DNA from: Lobosporangium transversale
Taxonomy: Eukaryota > Mortierellomycota > Mortierellomycetes > Mortierellales > Mortierellaceae
Direction: 5' to 3'
DNA length: 64,000 nt
Assembly: GCF_002105155.1 (NCBI RefSeq)
Contig: NW_019028982.1
Location: forward strand, 124,001-188,000
A model generated the notes under the pieces. The model did not search any database, was not told the DNA's origin, and saw only the letters and a program-made list of their open reading frames with translations. The position numbers and the translations under genes were made by a program. Below are positions 53,635-64,000 of this stretch, in pieces. The stretch's first letter is position 1; each line of letters opens with the position of its first letter.

Positions 53635-54536
53635 TAATCTGAGTACTACTTGCCTTCCTGGTTATAGAGCACCTCACCCTTATAGTGCTTAGCAACAATG
53701 TCAGCACTCAGGTTGTTGAAGGAGACCTCTCCTAAAACTTTCTTGTAATTCTTGCGGTCATTTGCTAGTACGCGCAATAAGGTTGAACAACCCGCGCCAG
53801 GCCTTCCCAGCACCAAGACCATTTCGCCTCCTTCACAGCATCCATCCATGGGATACAGGATCGTCTTAGTTTTTTTGGAAGATATTTTTCTGTTCGTACA
53901 TTTACGGACCCAAAAAAGAGGGTTGATAAAGTTGAAGAACGCTACAAAGGGATCGCCTGTTGTGGCAATATACCGATTCTCAACGCCTTCGCCAATGACA
54001 CTTAGTTGTTTCCAGCACACACCCATTGTCCATATCTTGATACCCTTTTCTGCAAAGCCCGGTAGAATATCTTCTTTGAGAAGGGCTTCATAGTCAAACG
54101 GGATTTCCTGCCCGCCGGCCTCCTTCTGAGGCAGCTCTGCCTGCTGTTGCTGTTGAGGCGGAATAGAGCTCTTTCTCCGAACAATTCCAGCTTTTCCAGT
54201 GGTCCCCAAACCGCTGTGACGAGATTCCCTGGTAAGTGTACATTCTAACCGCCGGAAATCGTGTTCTGCATCTACAACGTTCACGTTACTTGGACCTTCA
54301 CCCCATTGACCTGTGTGGATATTTTGATAGGTTTCGTCTGGAGATATTTCCTGACGTTCATGCTCTCCATCATCACGGAGTTCTTCATCAATGATATCCT
54401 CAAGCGAGCTCTTTTTTTGTTGTGATTTCGTTGGAGATTTAGATAAAAGATTCTGAAGAATACCATAGTATGCTGGCTCCTGTTCCTGGGATGCACTAGT
54501 GCTACCCGTGTTTGGTGATAGCGAGGGTCGGTACAT
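49071..54536 (-). CDS. PDR-type ABC transporter (ABCG full-length, Pdr5-like)
   Basis: Plasma-membrane ATP-driven efflux pump of the pleiotropic drug resistance family, topology (NBD-TMD)x2. Eight exons: 54536-53654, 53526-52664, 52559-52499, 52380-52068, 51960-51829, 51712-49702, 49590-49537, 49409-49071; 1551 residues, usual length. NBD1: degenerate Walker A GRPGAGCST (244-252), signature ISGGERKR, Walker B-like NMWDGSTRGLD. NBD2: Walker A GSSGAGKT (960-967), LGISVEERKRLSIG, LLFLDEPTSGLD. TMD segments include QIYLVRGNIGSL, GYLIPYQSLHPWF and INPLAYAFKALMANE, and the C-terminal FCGVSM/PYESMPKFW motif. The asymmetric NBDs are typical of fungal PDR proteins. Intron 1 has a GC donor (GCAAGT) instead of GT. 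Introns 1 and 6 contain long A/T runs. The N-terminus (about 150 residues) is disordered and Gln/Ser-rich. Confidence 0.95.
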
Positions 54537-56660
54537 GGCTATGCACCAACTTTGATAAGGACGTTATGAGTATTGGCAATAATGAAGACGCGGTCGTGAA
54601 GTGAAGTAAGCGTATGTAAAAAAAAAAAAAAAAAAAAAAATGGAAAAGATTGCAGAAGTCAGAGCAAGAAAAAAAAAAAAAAAGTATTCTGATAGTTTAA
54701 AGTTCAACTGTTCACAGCGACAAGGCCATTGTCAATCAATCAACTTTACTTTCAGTCTCAGCTCAAACATTTTTTTTTTCCCCCTCAAACAATCTTGCTG
54801 AGACTTGCTATAGATTTGTCGAGTTCTGCATATTACTCAACAATGATTCAGGGTCTATGAGCGAAACGTCGCGTATTCACAAATGATGTCTAGAAGCAAA
54901 GTATCCCTTGGCCTAAATTCTAAAACCGCAGTTAGACAAAACTCTATTATGTGGAGTCTCATCCCCTATTCATAAACTGATTGAAAGAACTTGACCTCTG
55001 GAATCTGGTGAAGTAATGATATTTTCATTCCAATGCAACTTACCCATGTCATAGTTAGGGTTTAGAGGTCCTGTGGTTGTGCGAAAGCTCTCCGCACAAA
55101 TTACTTGAAAAGCCTACGAGGAATTAAAATTTCTTTCTTGGGAAATCTAATATTAATCAACATGGTCTCCACAACCGTAGTTATTTAACAGGAGTAGTCG
55201 CGAAGGAGAGCAGTGTTTCTGGCAGTTAGTTTTCCTGGCTCCTTGTTTTTTTTTTTTATCTCCATCATCTTGTTCGTGAGGACTATCGGCCCCAACTTGA
55301 TGACTTTGAGGGTGCTTGCCCTTCATATTTTGAAGATGAGTTTGCATTTGCTTCTTGAAGAATTGGATGAAATATCCCTCATTGTCATGAGAGAGACTCG
55401 ATTCTGTTTCTACAAGATGGCCAACTATTAGAGGAAGAGACTGTCGAAGAGGCTTTCAGTGAAGGCAAGATTTCTTCTAGAAGAAAGAATCTATAGGGGC
55501 GAGGATCTAGAGGTAAAAAAAAAAACAAGTGAAACTTCCTACACCTCCAATATACAAACCTCTGACAAATACGAACCATTCTGTATACGTCCACTGACTC
55601 CTTCGATCAACGGATGTTAAAGAGGACGAAGGCGCCTTCTTTCGATTTTTTTTTTACAGAGACGATAAGTTGGATGAGATTATAAAAAACACCGATGTTG
55701 AATCAAGCCGGAGAAAAAAAAAAAAATAAGCTGGAAAAAATTGTGTGCGAGCCACATGTAAAATTCGACCATTTTCTTTTTTTTTTTTTTTTTTTACTCA
55801 AGGATAAAGGAACAGACCTACTCGACCTTTGCGAAACATCATCGTAGCCATTACATTCCTAGAACAGCCTGTACAAGAGATCTCCCTATCGAGCTTCGTG
55901 ATCACATAGTCGCGAGAGCAGTTTCTTTTCGTCACCGATAATAGCTCCAGATCATGAAAGCGATGAGGACGATGAAGACGATATAAAACACGATCAAGAA
56001 AGCGACAATCCATTCAATTACCAACAGAAACTCTCGAAGCCTTCCTGGATGGTATTAAGGATCGGGACGATATAGCTAGCACAGGATCCCGAAACTCACA
56101 GCCTGCTACAACGCAACAATGAGGTGTGGCTTGTTTGTCCATTATGGGGCCTGAGTATGATAAAATGTACACTTTGCAGACATTTTATCTGATATAATGT
56201 AGACTAGAGCCCTACCATCCCTCTAATATGGCTTAAAGTCCATGAGACAAAGTCTCTTGTTGGTTCAGAAGGGTATGAGCATTACCAGAGTGTGATTATA
56301 TCCGTTAAAAGACTACCAAACATGGCCCAACAGTTGTCTACCTCTGAGGAAAGATCTCTGAGGAATATGAATCTATGAATAGTCCAAAAGAATAGCCAAT
56401 CAGGGCAGCCGTGGCGATTAATTTTGTTCTTGGGTCTGTTCCTGTCCTGTTCTGGTATTGGTGCTGGCTAGTCCTTGTCCACTTAGTTTGCACCAGAAAA
56501 ATGAAGTTTGTTTTTATGCTCATTTCATCTTTCCTCTGCTTCTCGTCCATCTCATCATCTCTTCACTCATCGTCACATTTCTTCACCTTCGTCATATACC
56601 CTCTATCTCTCTCTTTCTTTTTTTTGTTTTGTCCCTCTTCACACGCTCCTGACCTCTGTC
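54537..56660. other. Divergent intergenic region with possible gene remnants
   Basis: 2.1 kb between the ABC transporter and UAP1 starts. It holds A/T runs (about 54617-54640, 54668-54682, 55777-55796) and, at 55210-56120, frame-broken stretches that read like protein (for example REDYRPQLDDFEGACPSYF, TRDLPIELRDHIVARAVSF and HESDEDDEDDIKHDQ), suggesting a decayed or multi-exon gene I could not assemble. The right end (56480-56660) is a CT-rich UAP1 promoter/leader. Confidence 0.45.
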
Positions 56661-58854
56661 ATGATTTCTGCAAACACTCCATTGTCTATCCAGACCCCAA
56701 AACCTGTCGACGCCACCATCGATGCTGCGTCCCTGACCTACCAGCAAATCAAGGAACGATACCAGGCTGCTGGCCAGGGCCACCTCCTTACATTCTATGA
56801 TGACCTCTCGGACGAAGAGCAAGCACACCTTCTTGCTCAACTTCAGACACTCAATGTTGAGCGATCCAACCGTATCCACCAAAAGGCTACCACTTGCCCT
56901 TCTCCCATGCTCACTAACCAATCTGTTCTCCTCGCACCGCTGCCTGAAGAATGCTTCGACTCTACCTTAGAAGCCTCTTCAGAAAAGATTCAAGAGTGGC
57001 AGACAATTGGTCTCGAGCAGATTTCGCAGAATAAAGTTGGCGTGATCCTGCTTGCTGGAGGACAAGGTACCCGTCTGGGATCCTCTGCGCCCAAGGGTTG
57101 TTATAACATCGACCTACCCTCCTCCAAATCTTTGTTCCAGATCCAGGCAGAGCGTATCCTCAAGTTGCAACAGTTGGCTTCCCAGCAAGAGGGTGCTCAA
57201 AGAAAGGTCGTGATCCCCTGGTACATCATGACCTCAGGTCCCACTCGTCCTGCCACTACAAAGTTTTTTGAAGAGCATAATTATTTTGGACTCGATCGTG
57301 AGAACGTTATCTTTTTTGAGCAAGGTAAGAGTGAATCATGAGAAAGCAGTTGTAGTGATGGGTCAGGAATATCGTGGATCGATCCGCAAGGCAAGCGCGG
57401 AACTTTTTCACATATCACTAGTTGATGGTTTTGTCATTTAAAGTCTTTAAGCTATCAATGGAACCGTCTGTCTATACATAGCCCAACCAGCCCAGCCCCC
57501 GAATACACCTTTGCTTTTCTCCGATCACATTGTTGAGCAATCTAAAAAAAATTGGCCACCTATTGACGTGAACATAAGAGAGATAACACTCCCAAAGGTC
57601 ACCCGGACAAACGTCTTTTTGGGATTCTGGCATTGTTCATTTCTATTTCAAATTGATAAGAGCTGCACAAGGAGAAAGAACCACTTTTGCTGAGAAGTCG
57701 GATTTAGAGTCGAGCACGACTTTCGTCACGACGGCAGGATAGCAACGGTTATATATAAAAAAAAAAAAAAAAAAAAAAAAACACATCCGAGTATTACAAT
57801 GGAAATCAATAATAATGCGTCATGGAGGATTATTAGTTGCACTTTTTCTTGTGTCCAACATGGAACCAAGTTGCACGAGCTTACTCTAACAAAATAACTG
57901 AATAGCTAAAGGTTCATAAATTAATATGCACTTGTGATATCTTGGTTACGTAATATAGGAACCTTACCATGCATGACTTTTGATGGCAAGATCATGATGG
58001 AGTCCAAGTCCCAGATCGCTGTTGCTCCCGATGGTAACGGAGGAGTTTATGCTGCATTGCGTGGGACTGGAGTGTTGGCTAACATGGCAGAACGCAAGAT
58101 CGAGTACCTTCACGCTTATTGTGTCGATAACTGCTTGGTCCGTGTAGCTGACCCCGTCTTTATTGGATACTGCATCCAAAAGAACGCCGATTGTGGAGCC
58201 AAGGTTGTCCGTAAAAAGTCTCCTGATGAGCCCGTTGGAGTTGTCTGCCTCCGTAATGCTACTTTCAATGTTGTTGAGTACTCTGAGATTGATGAAGAGG
58301 TCGCGCATAGAATCAACCCCAAGAATGGACAGTTGGCCTTTGGAGCCGGCAACATCGCGAACCACTTTTACACGGTTGACTTTTTGAACAGGGTCGAGTC
58401 ATTTGAAGGAGAGCTCGAATATCATATTGCTCGCAAGAAAATCAAATCACTTGACTTTGCTACCGGTCAGGTCATTACCCCAAAGCAAGTTAATGGGATG
58501 AAGCTCGAAATGTTTGTTTTTGATGTCTTCCCCTTCACACAGCGTATGGCCGTCTTTGAGGTCGACCGCCGCGAGGAATTCTCGCCACTCAAGAATGCAC
58601 CGGGTACTGGTCAGGATTGCCCAGAGACTTCGAGACGTGATATTTTGCAACAGCACGTGCGCTTCATTGAGAATGCTGGTGGCAAGGTCATCGTGGGCGA
58701 AGACGACAAACAAATCGAGGGAGCGCCAACGCTGGAGATCTCACCTTTAGTCACTTATTCCGGAGAAGGTTTGAGTGATATCGTTGCAGGGAAATCTATC
58801 AAGACTCCTATTTCAATCGCATCCCTGGAGGATCTCAAGAACGCTGTCTTCTAA
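56661..58854 (+). CDS. UAP1: UDP-N-acetylglucosamine pyrophosphorylase
   Basis: Cytosolic enzyme making UDP-GlcNAc from UTP and GlcNAc-1-phosphate, the last step of the hexosamine pathway feeding chitin, GPI anchors and N-glycans (yeast Qri1/Uap1). Two exons: 56661-57324 and 57959-58854; 519 residues, typical. The nucleotide-binding loop LLAGGQGTRLGSSAPKG lies at about 130-146, and SKSLFQIQAERI follows. After the intron come GTLPCMTFDGKIMM, APDGNGGVYAAL, EYLHAYCVDNCLVRVADP, VGVVCLRN, VVEYSEI and ANHFYTVDFL, all in family order, ending LKNAVF. The start at 56661 (MISANTPLS) is the first ATG that avoids a hydrophobic CT-rich leader frame. The intron is 634 bp, several times the local norm, and contains a 24-nt A run. 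Confidence 0.96.
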
Positions 58855-59192
58855 TTTGCTTCTTTTTTTTTTGACTTTTATATAATATCAATATATATAT
58901 TCATTTTATATATTTTTAAGCTTATCCTTTTTCCATAGACTCTTTTCTTTTTTTTTTTTCCTCTCTCTATTCAATATTTTCCAATCATCATTTTCACGGG
59001 GCGTCATTGTCCGAGCGCACTTTTCCTTTGTAGAGTCGTATACCCAAAGGACATGCTCTATACTGATGAACATCCAAGAATAAAGAGAAGATCTCAAAAA
59101 ATCCTTCCAAGAACTTTATTATTGAAAAGATGGGGGAATTTTAAAGGAGAGAATCTTATAGGAGAGAATCTCCAAGGGAAACCCCTAATAAT
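58855..59192. other. Convergent 3' flanks of UAP1 and RPS21
   Basis: About 340 bp, AT-rich, with no gene. It contains T runs after the UAP1 stop, an AATAAA-type signal on the minus strand near 59114-59120 for RPS21, and a 12-bp direct repeat AGGAGAGAATCT at 59145 and 59160. Confidence 0.55.
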
Positions 59193-60091
59193 CTACTTTT
59201 GGTAGCTCCAGACCATAGACAACACTAGAATTAAATCGAAATGAGAAATTAGAGGGTCAGAATCAAAGGCAATACACACCAACAAATTGAGCTTATTCAG
59301 AAAAAAAAAAGAAAAAGAAAAAGAAAAAAAAGACACATACAGCCATCCTTAGTAGCAAGGCGGTTGATAGAGTCATCAGCCTCAGACTGAGCACGAACGT
59401 AACCAGAAAGAGCATAGGTGGTGAAGGAGCCAGTGTAGCGACCGTTCTCATCAACATCACCAATGTTGATCTGGACCGAGGCGTGATCCTTGGCGCCAAT
59501 AAGACGATTAGTGGCGGAGCTATATTTATTTTTAAAAAAAAAAAAAAAAAAAAAAAAGAAGGGGGGAGTAGGTCAGCAAAACATACGCCAGATTGAATAT
59601 TCTATCCATTTCACGCGTTCCTGATCGTCCTCCCCCAACTGAGGCGAAAAAGTGGAAGATTGAAACGGGTCATGTTGATGGGAAAGACTGTTATGTTAAT
59701 ATTTAATTATTTATCATTGCCCTTTTCTCAAAAAACAAAAAAAAACAAAAAAAAAAAAAAAAAAAGACAATAATAACAATAATAATAAGAATAGTAATAA
59801 ACAGAATTTTTTAAGCAGCGTTTCCAATTGTATTCTCTATTAGTGTCGATTTCTTTTTTTTTTTTTTTTTTTTTTCCTCGCCCAAAAACTGAAGGTTGAA
59901 AAAAAAAAAAAAAAAAAAAAATAGCCTAAAATCCTTGTCAAGCACTCCTATCCTTCTACTCAGCTAAAACATTGGCCAAACTGAGGAAGATCCTCTTAAT
60001 ATTTGTCTCTAACTGTACTGATGACCATGTTTTTGTATGCATACCACTTGCGGGGAATGTATGTCTCAAGGGTGATCTGAGGGGTCTCCAT
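59193..60091 (-). CDS. RPS21: 40S ribosomal protein S21 (eS21)
   Basis: Small-subunit ribosomal protein needed for 40S maturation. Three exons: 60091-60045, 59519-59341 and 59224-59193, giving 85 residues. After splicing the protein shows [20 protein letters not shown], then [27 protein letters not shown] and [18 protein letters not shown], the fungal eS21 pattern including the DGLL..VWSY end. The N-terminus METPQITLE replaces the more usual MEN/MQNDxGE and is unremarkable. Too short and too interrupted to appear as one open frame. Intron 1 is 525 bp with four A/T runs; long first introns are common in fungal ribosomal-protein genes. An E-box and ACGCGT motif lie about 90-110 bp upstream. Confidence 0.95.
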
Positions 60092-60401
60092 TTTCGTTCA
60101 CTGAAAAAGTAAAAGAATGAACTCTGTCGTTTCATCCCTCACATCCTTCTTGTTTGTTTCTAAAAAAAAAAAACGTGACGCGTGCGCACGTGATGTAAAT
60201 GAATTTTATAAATTGTCTAATTCAAATCAATATTTCAATATTAAAATTTAAAATACAACAATAGTTACAACAACGATGCTTGGACAAAGAAAAAAAACCG
60301 TCTGTACAAAAGTATTCACAAAGCATGGACAATATGTTGAGGGAAATGAGTTTGTTCCTTAAGTAGGAGCTTGCCTAAAGCGATAGGCTTACTTTATCTA
60401 T
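60092..60401. other. RPS21 promoter and homeobox 3' flank
   Basis: 310 bp. The first ~115 bp upstream of RPS21 has a short A run and a GC-rich island (60174-60195) in otherwise AT-rich DNA. The remainder is AT-rich 3' flank of the homeobox gene. Confidence 0.5.
60178..60192. promoter_or_regulatory. GC-rich element with ACGCGT and E-box CACGTG upstream of RPS21
   Basis: ACGCGT at 60178-60183 and the palindromic E-box CACGTG at 60187-60192 are 87-102 bp upstream of the RPS21 start codon, in an otherwise AT-rich region. CACGTG is bound by Cbf1-type bHLH factors, which are known at ribosomal-protein promoters in some yeasts; whether this applies here is inference. Confidence 0.4.
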
Positions 60402-62606
60402 CTATTTGACCGCCATTCCAAAAAAAGAGTTGGTGGTCCCACTACGGCGTTTAGCTGCCCGCTGCCTCTGAAACTCGTTATCTTCCTCTTCGACATCCTC
60501 CATATCGTCGTTGTAAGAGTCTCTAGAATAAGAGTCCGAACCTGGTGATTCCCTTGTGCCATTGCCTTGACTGTCTTGTCTTGCCAACCTTGTAGCACCG
60601 AACTGTGGTGACTCTACCATTACAGGGGATAGCAGTCGGTTTTCATTGATAATTGGAGGTAATACAGGTATGGACGATGATGACATGTGGCTATTCAAGC
60701 CAGTTGTGGTGGTCGAGGACGATCGCCGTGGTCGAGTCAGTCCACGCTGCAGAAGTAGCCCGCCGGCTCCTACATCTGTCGAGTTACGGTTGGTGAGGCG
60801 TCGAGCACCGTCTCTTGAGGACAATAGCCGTCCATAGGTCCCGCCGAGGGATGATGAAGGGGACTGAGGCATAAACTGGTTTTCATGGTGATCATACAAG
60901 TACCCGCTGCCACCATAGGTCACTGGCCGTGGACGGCGTGGTGCATAAGGTCCATCATCACCGCCTCGACGTCGTGGTACTGGCATGACATCGGGGTTGC
61001 TGTTGGTGTTGGCTGCAGATGAGCTTGGTTCCCAGGCCATGCTATTGGAAGAATAACGAGAAGAGGACGAGGACGAGGAAGGGTCTTCGTGGAAGGGCTC
61101 CTTACTCGGGTAGCCCGATGGTCCATGAAATGACTGGCGCTTATTACTTGAGGAGAGTTGCCCGAATGGTCCTGATGCTTCCCTCTTCTCAGGGTCCACT
61201 TCTTTGCTCTCGGTCTTGTGCTCCTCAGTCTTTTGAAGCATCTCAGCTGCATAGGCCAACAGGTCGATTGCTGACTCGGGTCTGGGCTCGTCTTCGGAAA
61301 TGACTAGGCGCTTTTCCATATTGAAGTTGTCATGCATAAGTTGTTGATCTTCATCGTATGATGAATCATCGTATGACCGTCTGTTTTTCGCTGCCTGGGC
61401 TGGGTTATTGTAATATGCAGTCGCTGGGGCCCGCTCCCGTGTAGTCACAGCGTCATTCTCTTCACGATCTTTGCCCATAGCTTTCAGTCCGAATGAGGTA
61501 AGCGATGCAGTATGTCGATGGCCACTATGACCTATATTGCTACCGCCGTTGATAAAGGAGGATGGATGTGTTGCTGAAATGGGTGAATCTTCTTCATGTT
61601 CATCCCGGTACTGCATATCCATATGGCGCTCTGGAGGCGGGGAAAGAGATGAGACTGAGGTTGGGGACATGTAGCCTGCAGGATGACCTTCTGACATGGT
61701 GCGCTCATGTCTATAAGGACGTCTCGAGTCACCGTTAAAGTCCTCGAGTGACTGACCTGGTCTGCGAGGTTGTAATGTGGAGATGGGTGGCGGAAGGATG
61801 GGTCGTTGTGATGAAGAAGAGGCTAGAGATGAGGAGGAGTTTGTGGGAAGAATAATATCCATTTCATAAAAACCTTGAGGATGCCCATGTCCGCTTTGGT
61901 TATGTCCAGTGTGATGGCCATAATGGGCCGATGGAGACGGAGATGAGGAAGTTTGGTGAGGATGGAATTGGCTTGGTTTCTGTGGCTGAAATTGTTGAGA
62001 TCGAAGATGGTGCCCATAGCTACCCATATCATAAAGACTTGCTGGACGCCGATTGGGCTGACCATGTTGGGATTGCGAGTGAGCGCGGGGTGTGGGTGTG
62101 GGCATGGTCATGGGTGGTGAGGACGAACCGTTTGGTCCAAAATAGCCAAATGCAGATGGCTCTTGACCGGCAGAGCCTCCGGCACTGCTACCGGGCTGAT
62201 GATGGTGATGATGGTGTCCTGGTAAAGGTTGGAGAGGCGTAGCAGGGGCCGAATGGATAAGGCCAGGATGGAGGCTGCTAAATCCATTAGTGCTGTTGCT
62301 ACGATGGTGAGACAGGTGATGATGACCTTGCATATGCTGTTGCTGTTGCATTTGAAGATGCTGCTGGTGATGCAAGGCGGCCTGCTCGTTGATCTTGATC
62401 CTGTTTGCTTTAGCTCTTCTGTTTTGAAACCAGACCTAGAATATTTTTTGTCATAAAAGAGATCCTGATTAACAAACGTTTACGGTAAGGATCATTGCCC
62501 TGAGCCAGCCCATCAGCTACGAGTTTTGTTATTTGGTCGGATTAACTGATCGCAAGAGTGGATTGAGCTATCGATAATCAACACCCACGCCGATAACGAC
62601 AAGAAC

Positions 62607-62639
<33 letters not shown>

Positions 62640-63152
62640 GGGACCGATAAGGTTGGCATCTGTGCAAGTGCACATACCCATAAAGACAAGAATGTGTGGG
62701 TTGTATTTGGATGCGTGTTTTTGTTTTTTTTTTAAACTCTTTTACAAACACGAACAAGTGACCGATGGAGATGAAAGTGTGGAATGGACGATATTGTGTA
62801 AAATCAATTAAACGTTTTCATTCTGTTGAATCCTTCATACCTGGATCTCGCGATTAGTCATGCCCAGTTTCTTTGCAAGAGACTCTCTAATCTCGAATGA
62901 AGGAGTGTCTGTTTTTTCAAAAAGTCCTACGAGGTCTTCCAGTTGCTCGGGAGTGATTCGCTTGCGCTTTGCCTTTTTCGGTTGTTCAGATTGGGGGGTT
63001 TGCGTGTTGGTGCCATTGTTACTGTTACTGTTATTGGTGGTAGTGTTACTATTAGCATTACCCTTGTCGGTCGCCATTTGTTGCTGTTGTTGCTTTTGTT
63101 CATGTTGCGACGAGTTGAATTCAGTTGAGGCATGATGATGATCTGAAGACAT
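60402..63152 (-). CDS. Homeodomain transcription factor (781 aa)
   Basis: Nuclear DNA-binding regulator. Two exons: 63152-62841 and 62435-60402, joined in phase 0. The homeodomain spans about residues 61-119: KKAKRKRITPEQLEDLVGLF, then RESLAKKLGMTNREIQ, then VWFQNRRAKANRIK, with invariant W, F, N and R in the recognition helix. The 405-bp intron falls directly before VWFQNRR, a position also used in many animal homeobox genes. The rest is low complexity: Gln-rich N-terminus, His/Gln-rich block after the homeodomain (residues ~128-150), poly-His, Ser/Pro-rich stretches, and an acidic segment near the C-terminus (DDMEDVEEEDNEF). The ATG at 63152 was chosen because the frame above it is homopolymeric. 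Targets unknown; fungal relatives include Pho2-like and other TALE-less regulators. Confidence 0.92.
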
Positions 63153-63177
63153 TTTCCAAAAATGAGATATATATATA

Positions 63178-63216
63178 TAAAAAAAAATAAAATAAAATAA
63201 AATAAAATAAAAAAAG
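63178..63216. repeat. AAAAT pentamer microsatellite
   Basis: Five or six tandem AAAAT units flanked by A runs, just upstream of the homeobox start codon. Confidence 0.9.
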
Positions 63217-63427
63217 GAAATATATAAAGTAGTATGAATTGTATGATTGTTTAGTGAATGCCTTTTCCAAAAAAAAAAAAAAAAAAAAAAATAGATGGCC
63301 AATGGAAGGATGTAAGAAGTTGGTGGAGAAAGGGTATGGCTTCCTAGGTGCAGATGAACCAAGGGGAGGGAAGTAGACAACACGAAATATCAAAGTGAAC
63401 AAGAGAATGAAGACAGAAAGAGGGCAG

Positions 63428-63429
63428 AG

Positions 63430-63460
<31 letters not shown>

Positions 63461-63496
63461 GAAGAAAGAGAAAGAGAAAGAGAAAAAAAAAAAAAA
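63428..63496. repeat. GA-rich purine tract in homeobox upstream region
   Basis: About 70 bp of GA, GAA and GAAA repeats, ending in a 14-nt A run; it reads as a CT tract in the sense of the homeobox gene. CT-rich leaders are common in filamentous fungi. Confidence 0.9.
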
Positions 63497-63910
63497 TGAG
63501 CCACAGAGAAGAAGAAGAAAGAAAGAAGGAAACTAAAAGAGGACAAAGAGGGGGGGAAATTTTAACTTTTTTTTTTTCTTTTTTTTTTCTTTTTGCAAAG
63601 TGGCAGTGGCAAGAGTGGAGATAAAGAGACTCTTGACAATCAATCAACAATAACAATGGCAATGACAGTGTCAATGACAGTGACAATGAGTTGAGTGTTG
63701 TACGAGTGTGTTTGGGTAGGAGGAGAACCCGTTGAGGATACCGGATGCTCTGATCGCAATCCATTTCAATTGCATATCACATACTCTTTCAGTCTTTTTC
63801 TTTTTATATTTTTCCTTTAATGTCTCTGCAAGCACATGTTGATCATGATCCTCATCACTCACTAGACTTTTAAACCGGGTAAAAAAAGAGATGTTCCCAC
63901 AGTCTTGTTT

Positions 63911-63941
63911 CCTTTTTCTTTTTCTTTTTCTTTTTCTTTCT
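63911..63941. repeat. TTTTTC hexamer microsatellite
   Basis: Five consecutive CTTTTT units near the right edge of the window. Confidence 0.9.
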
Positions 63942-64000
63942 CAATTGTATGATGAAAAGAATAAGAGTGGTTTGATGTGAATAACTTGTACTGATGCTGA

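Larger units (their letters stand above)
63153..64000. other. Upstream region of homeobox gene with simple repeats
   Basis: 850 bp to the window end, probably a long 5' leader and promoter. It contains an AAAAT array (63178-63216), an A run (63270-63291), a GA-rich tract (63428-63496) and a TTTTTC array (63911-63941). No other gene recognised. Confidence 0.5.

Overview
This window looks like nuclear DNA of an early-diverging filamentous fungus, most likely Mucoromycota and probably Mortierellaceae. The reasons are intron-dense genes with short GT-AG introns, many very long poly-A and poly-T runs outside coding sequence, a striking load of single-exon F-box/leucine-rich-repeat genes, and fungal versions of conserved genes. 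The placement is inference; no search was possible. I reconstructed exon structures by hand from conserved protein motifs, splice-site consensus and reading phase. Every spliced model below has a total length divisible by three.

Layout: 1-1514 holds the 3' part of an F-box/LRR gene entering from the left. It is followed by TGS1 snRNA cap hypermethylase (1736-3880, minus) and a siderophore-type MFS transporter (5075-7020, minus). About 4 kb of gene-poor DNA follows, then the calcineurin catalytic subunit (11134-14038, plus), TTI1 of the TTT complex (14251-18379, plus) and an 884-residue disordered protein (18507-21301, plus). Next come an F-box/LRR gene (22352-25021, minus), a dienelactone hydrolase (25379-26744, minus) and a DUF4203/TMEM198-like membrane protein (27463-28806, minus).

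After a 2.9-kb gene-poor stretch there is a zone dominated by F-box/LRR genes (31689-33284 minus, 33970-35706 plus, 36242-38665 minus, 41316-43031 minus), interrupted by a cytochrome P450 (38923-41162, minus). Then follow a 1064-residue RG-rich/coiled-coil protein of unknown function (43164-46589, plus), a spartin/senescence-domain protein (46898-48816, plus), a PDR-type ABC transporter (49071-54536, minus), UDP-GlcNAc pyrophosphorylase (56661-58854, plus), ribosomal protein eS21 (59193-60091, minus) and a homeodomain transcription factor (60402-63152, minus).

Of 20 genes, six belong to one F-box/LRR superfamily. The rest are mostly single-copy housekeeping genes plus transport and detoxification genes (siderophore transporter, P450, PDR pump, hydrolase) that are not arranged as an obvious biosynthetic cluster. 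No tRNA, rRNA, CRISPR or intact transposon was recognised.
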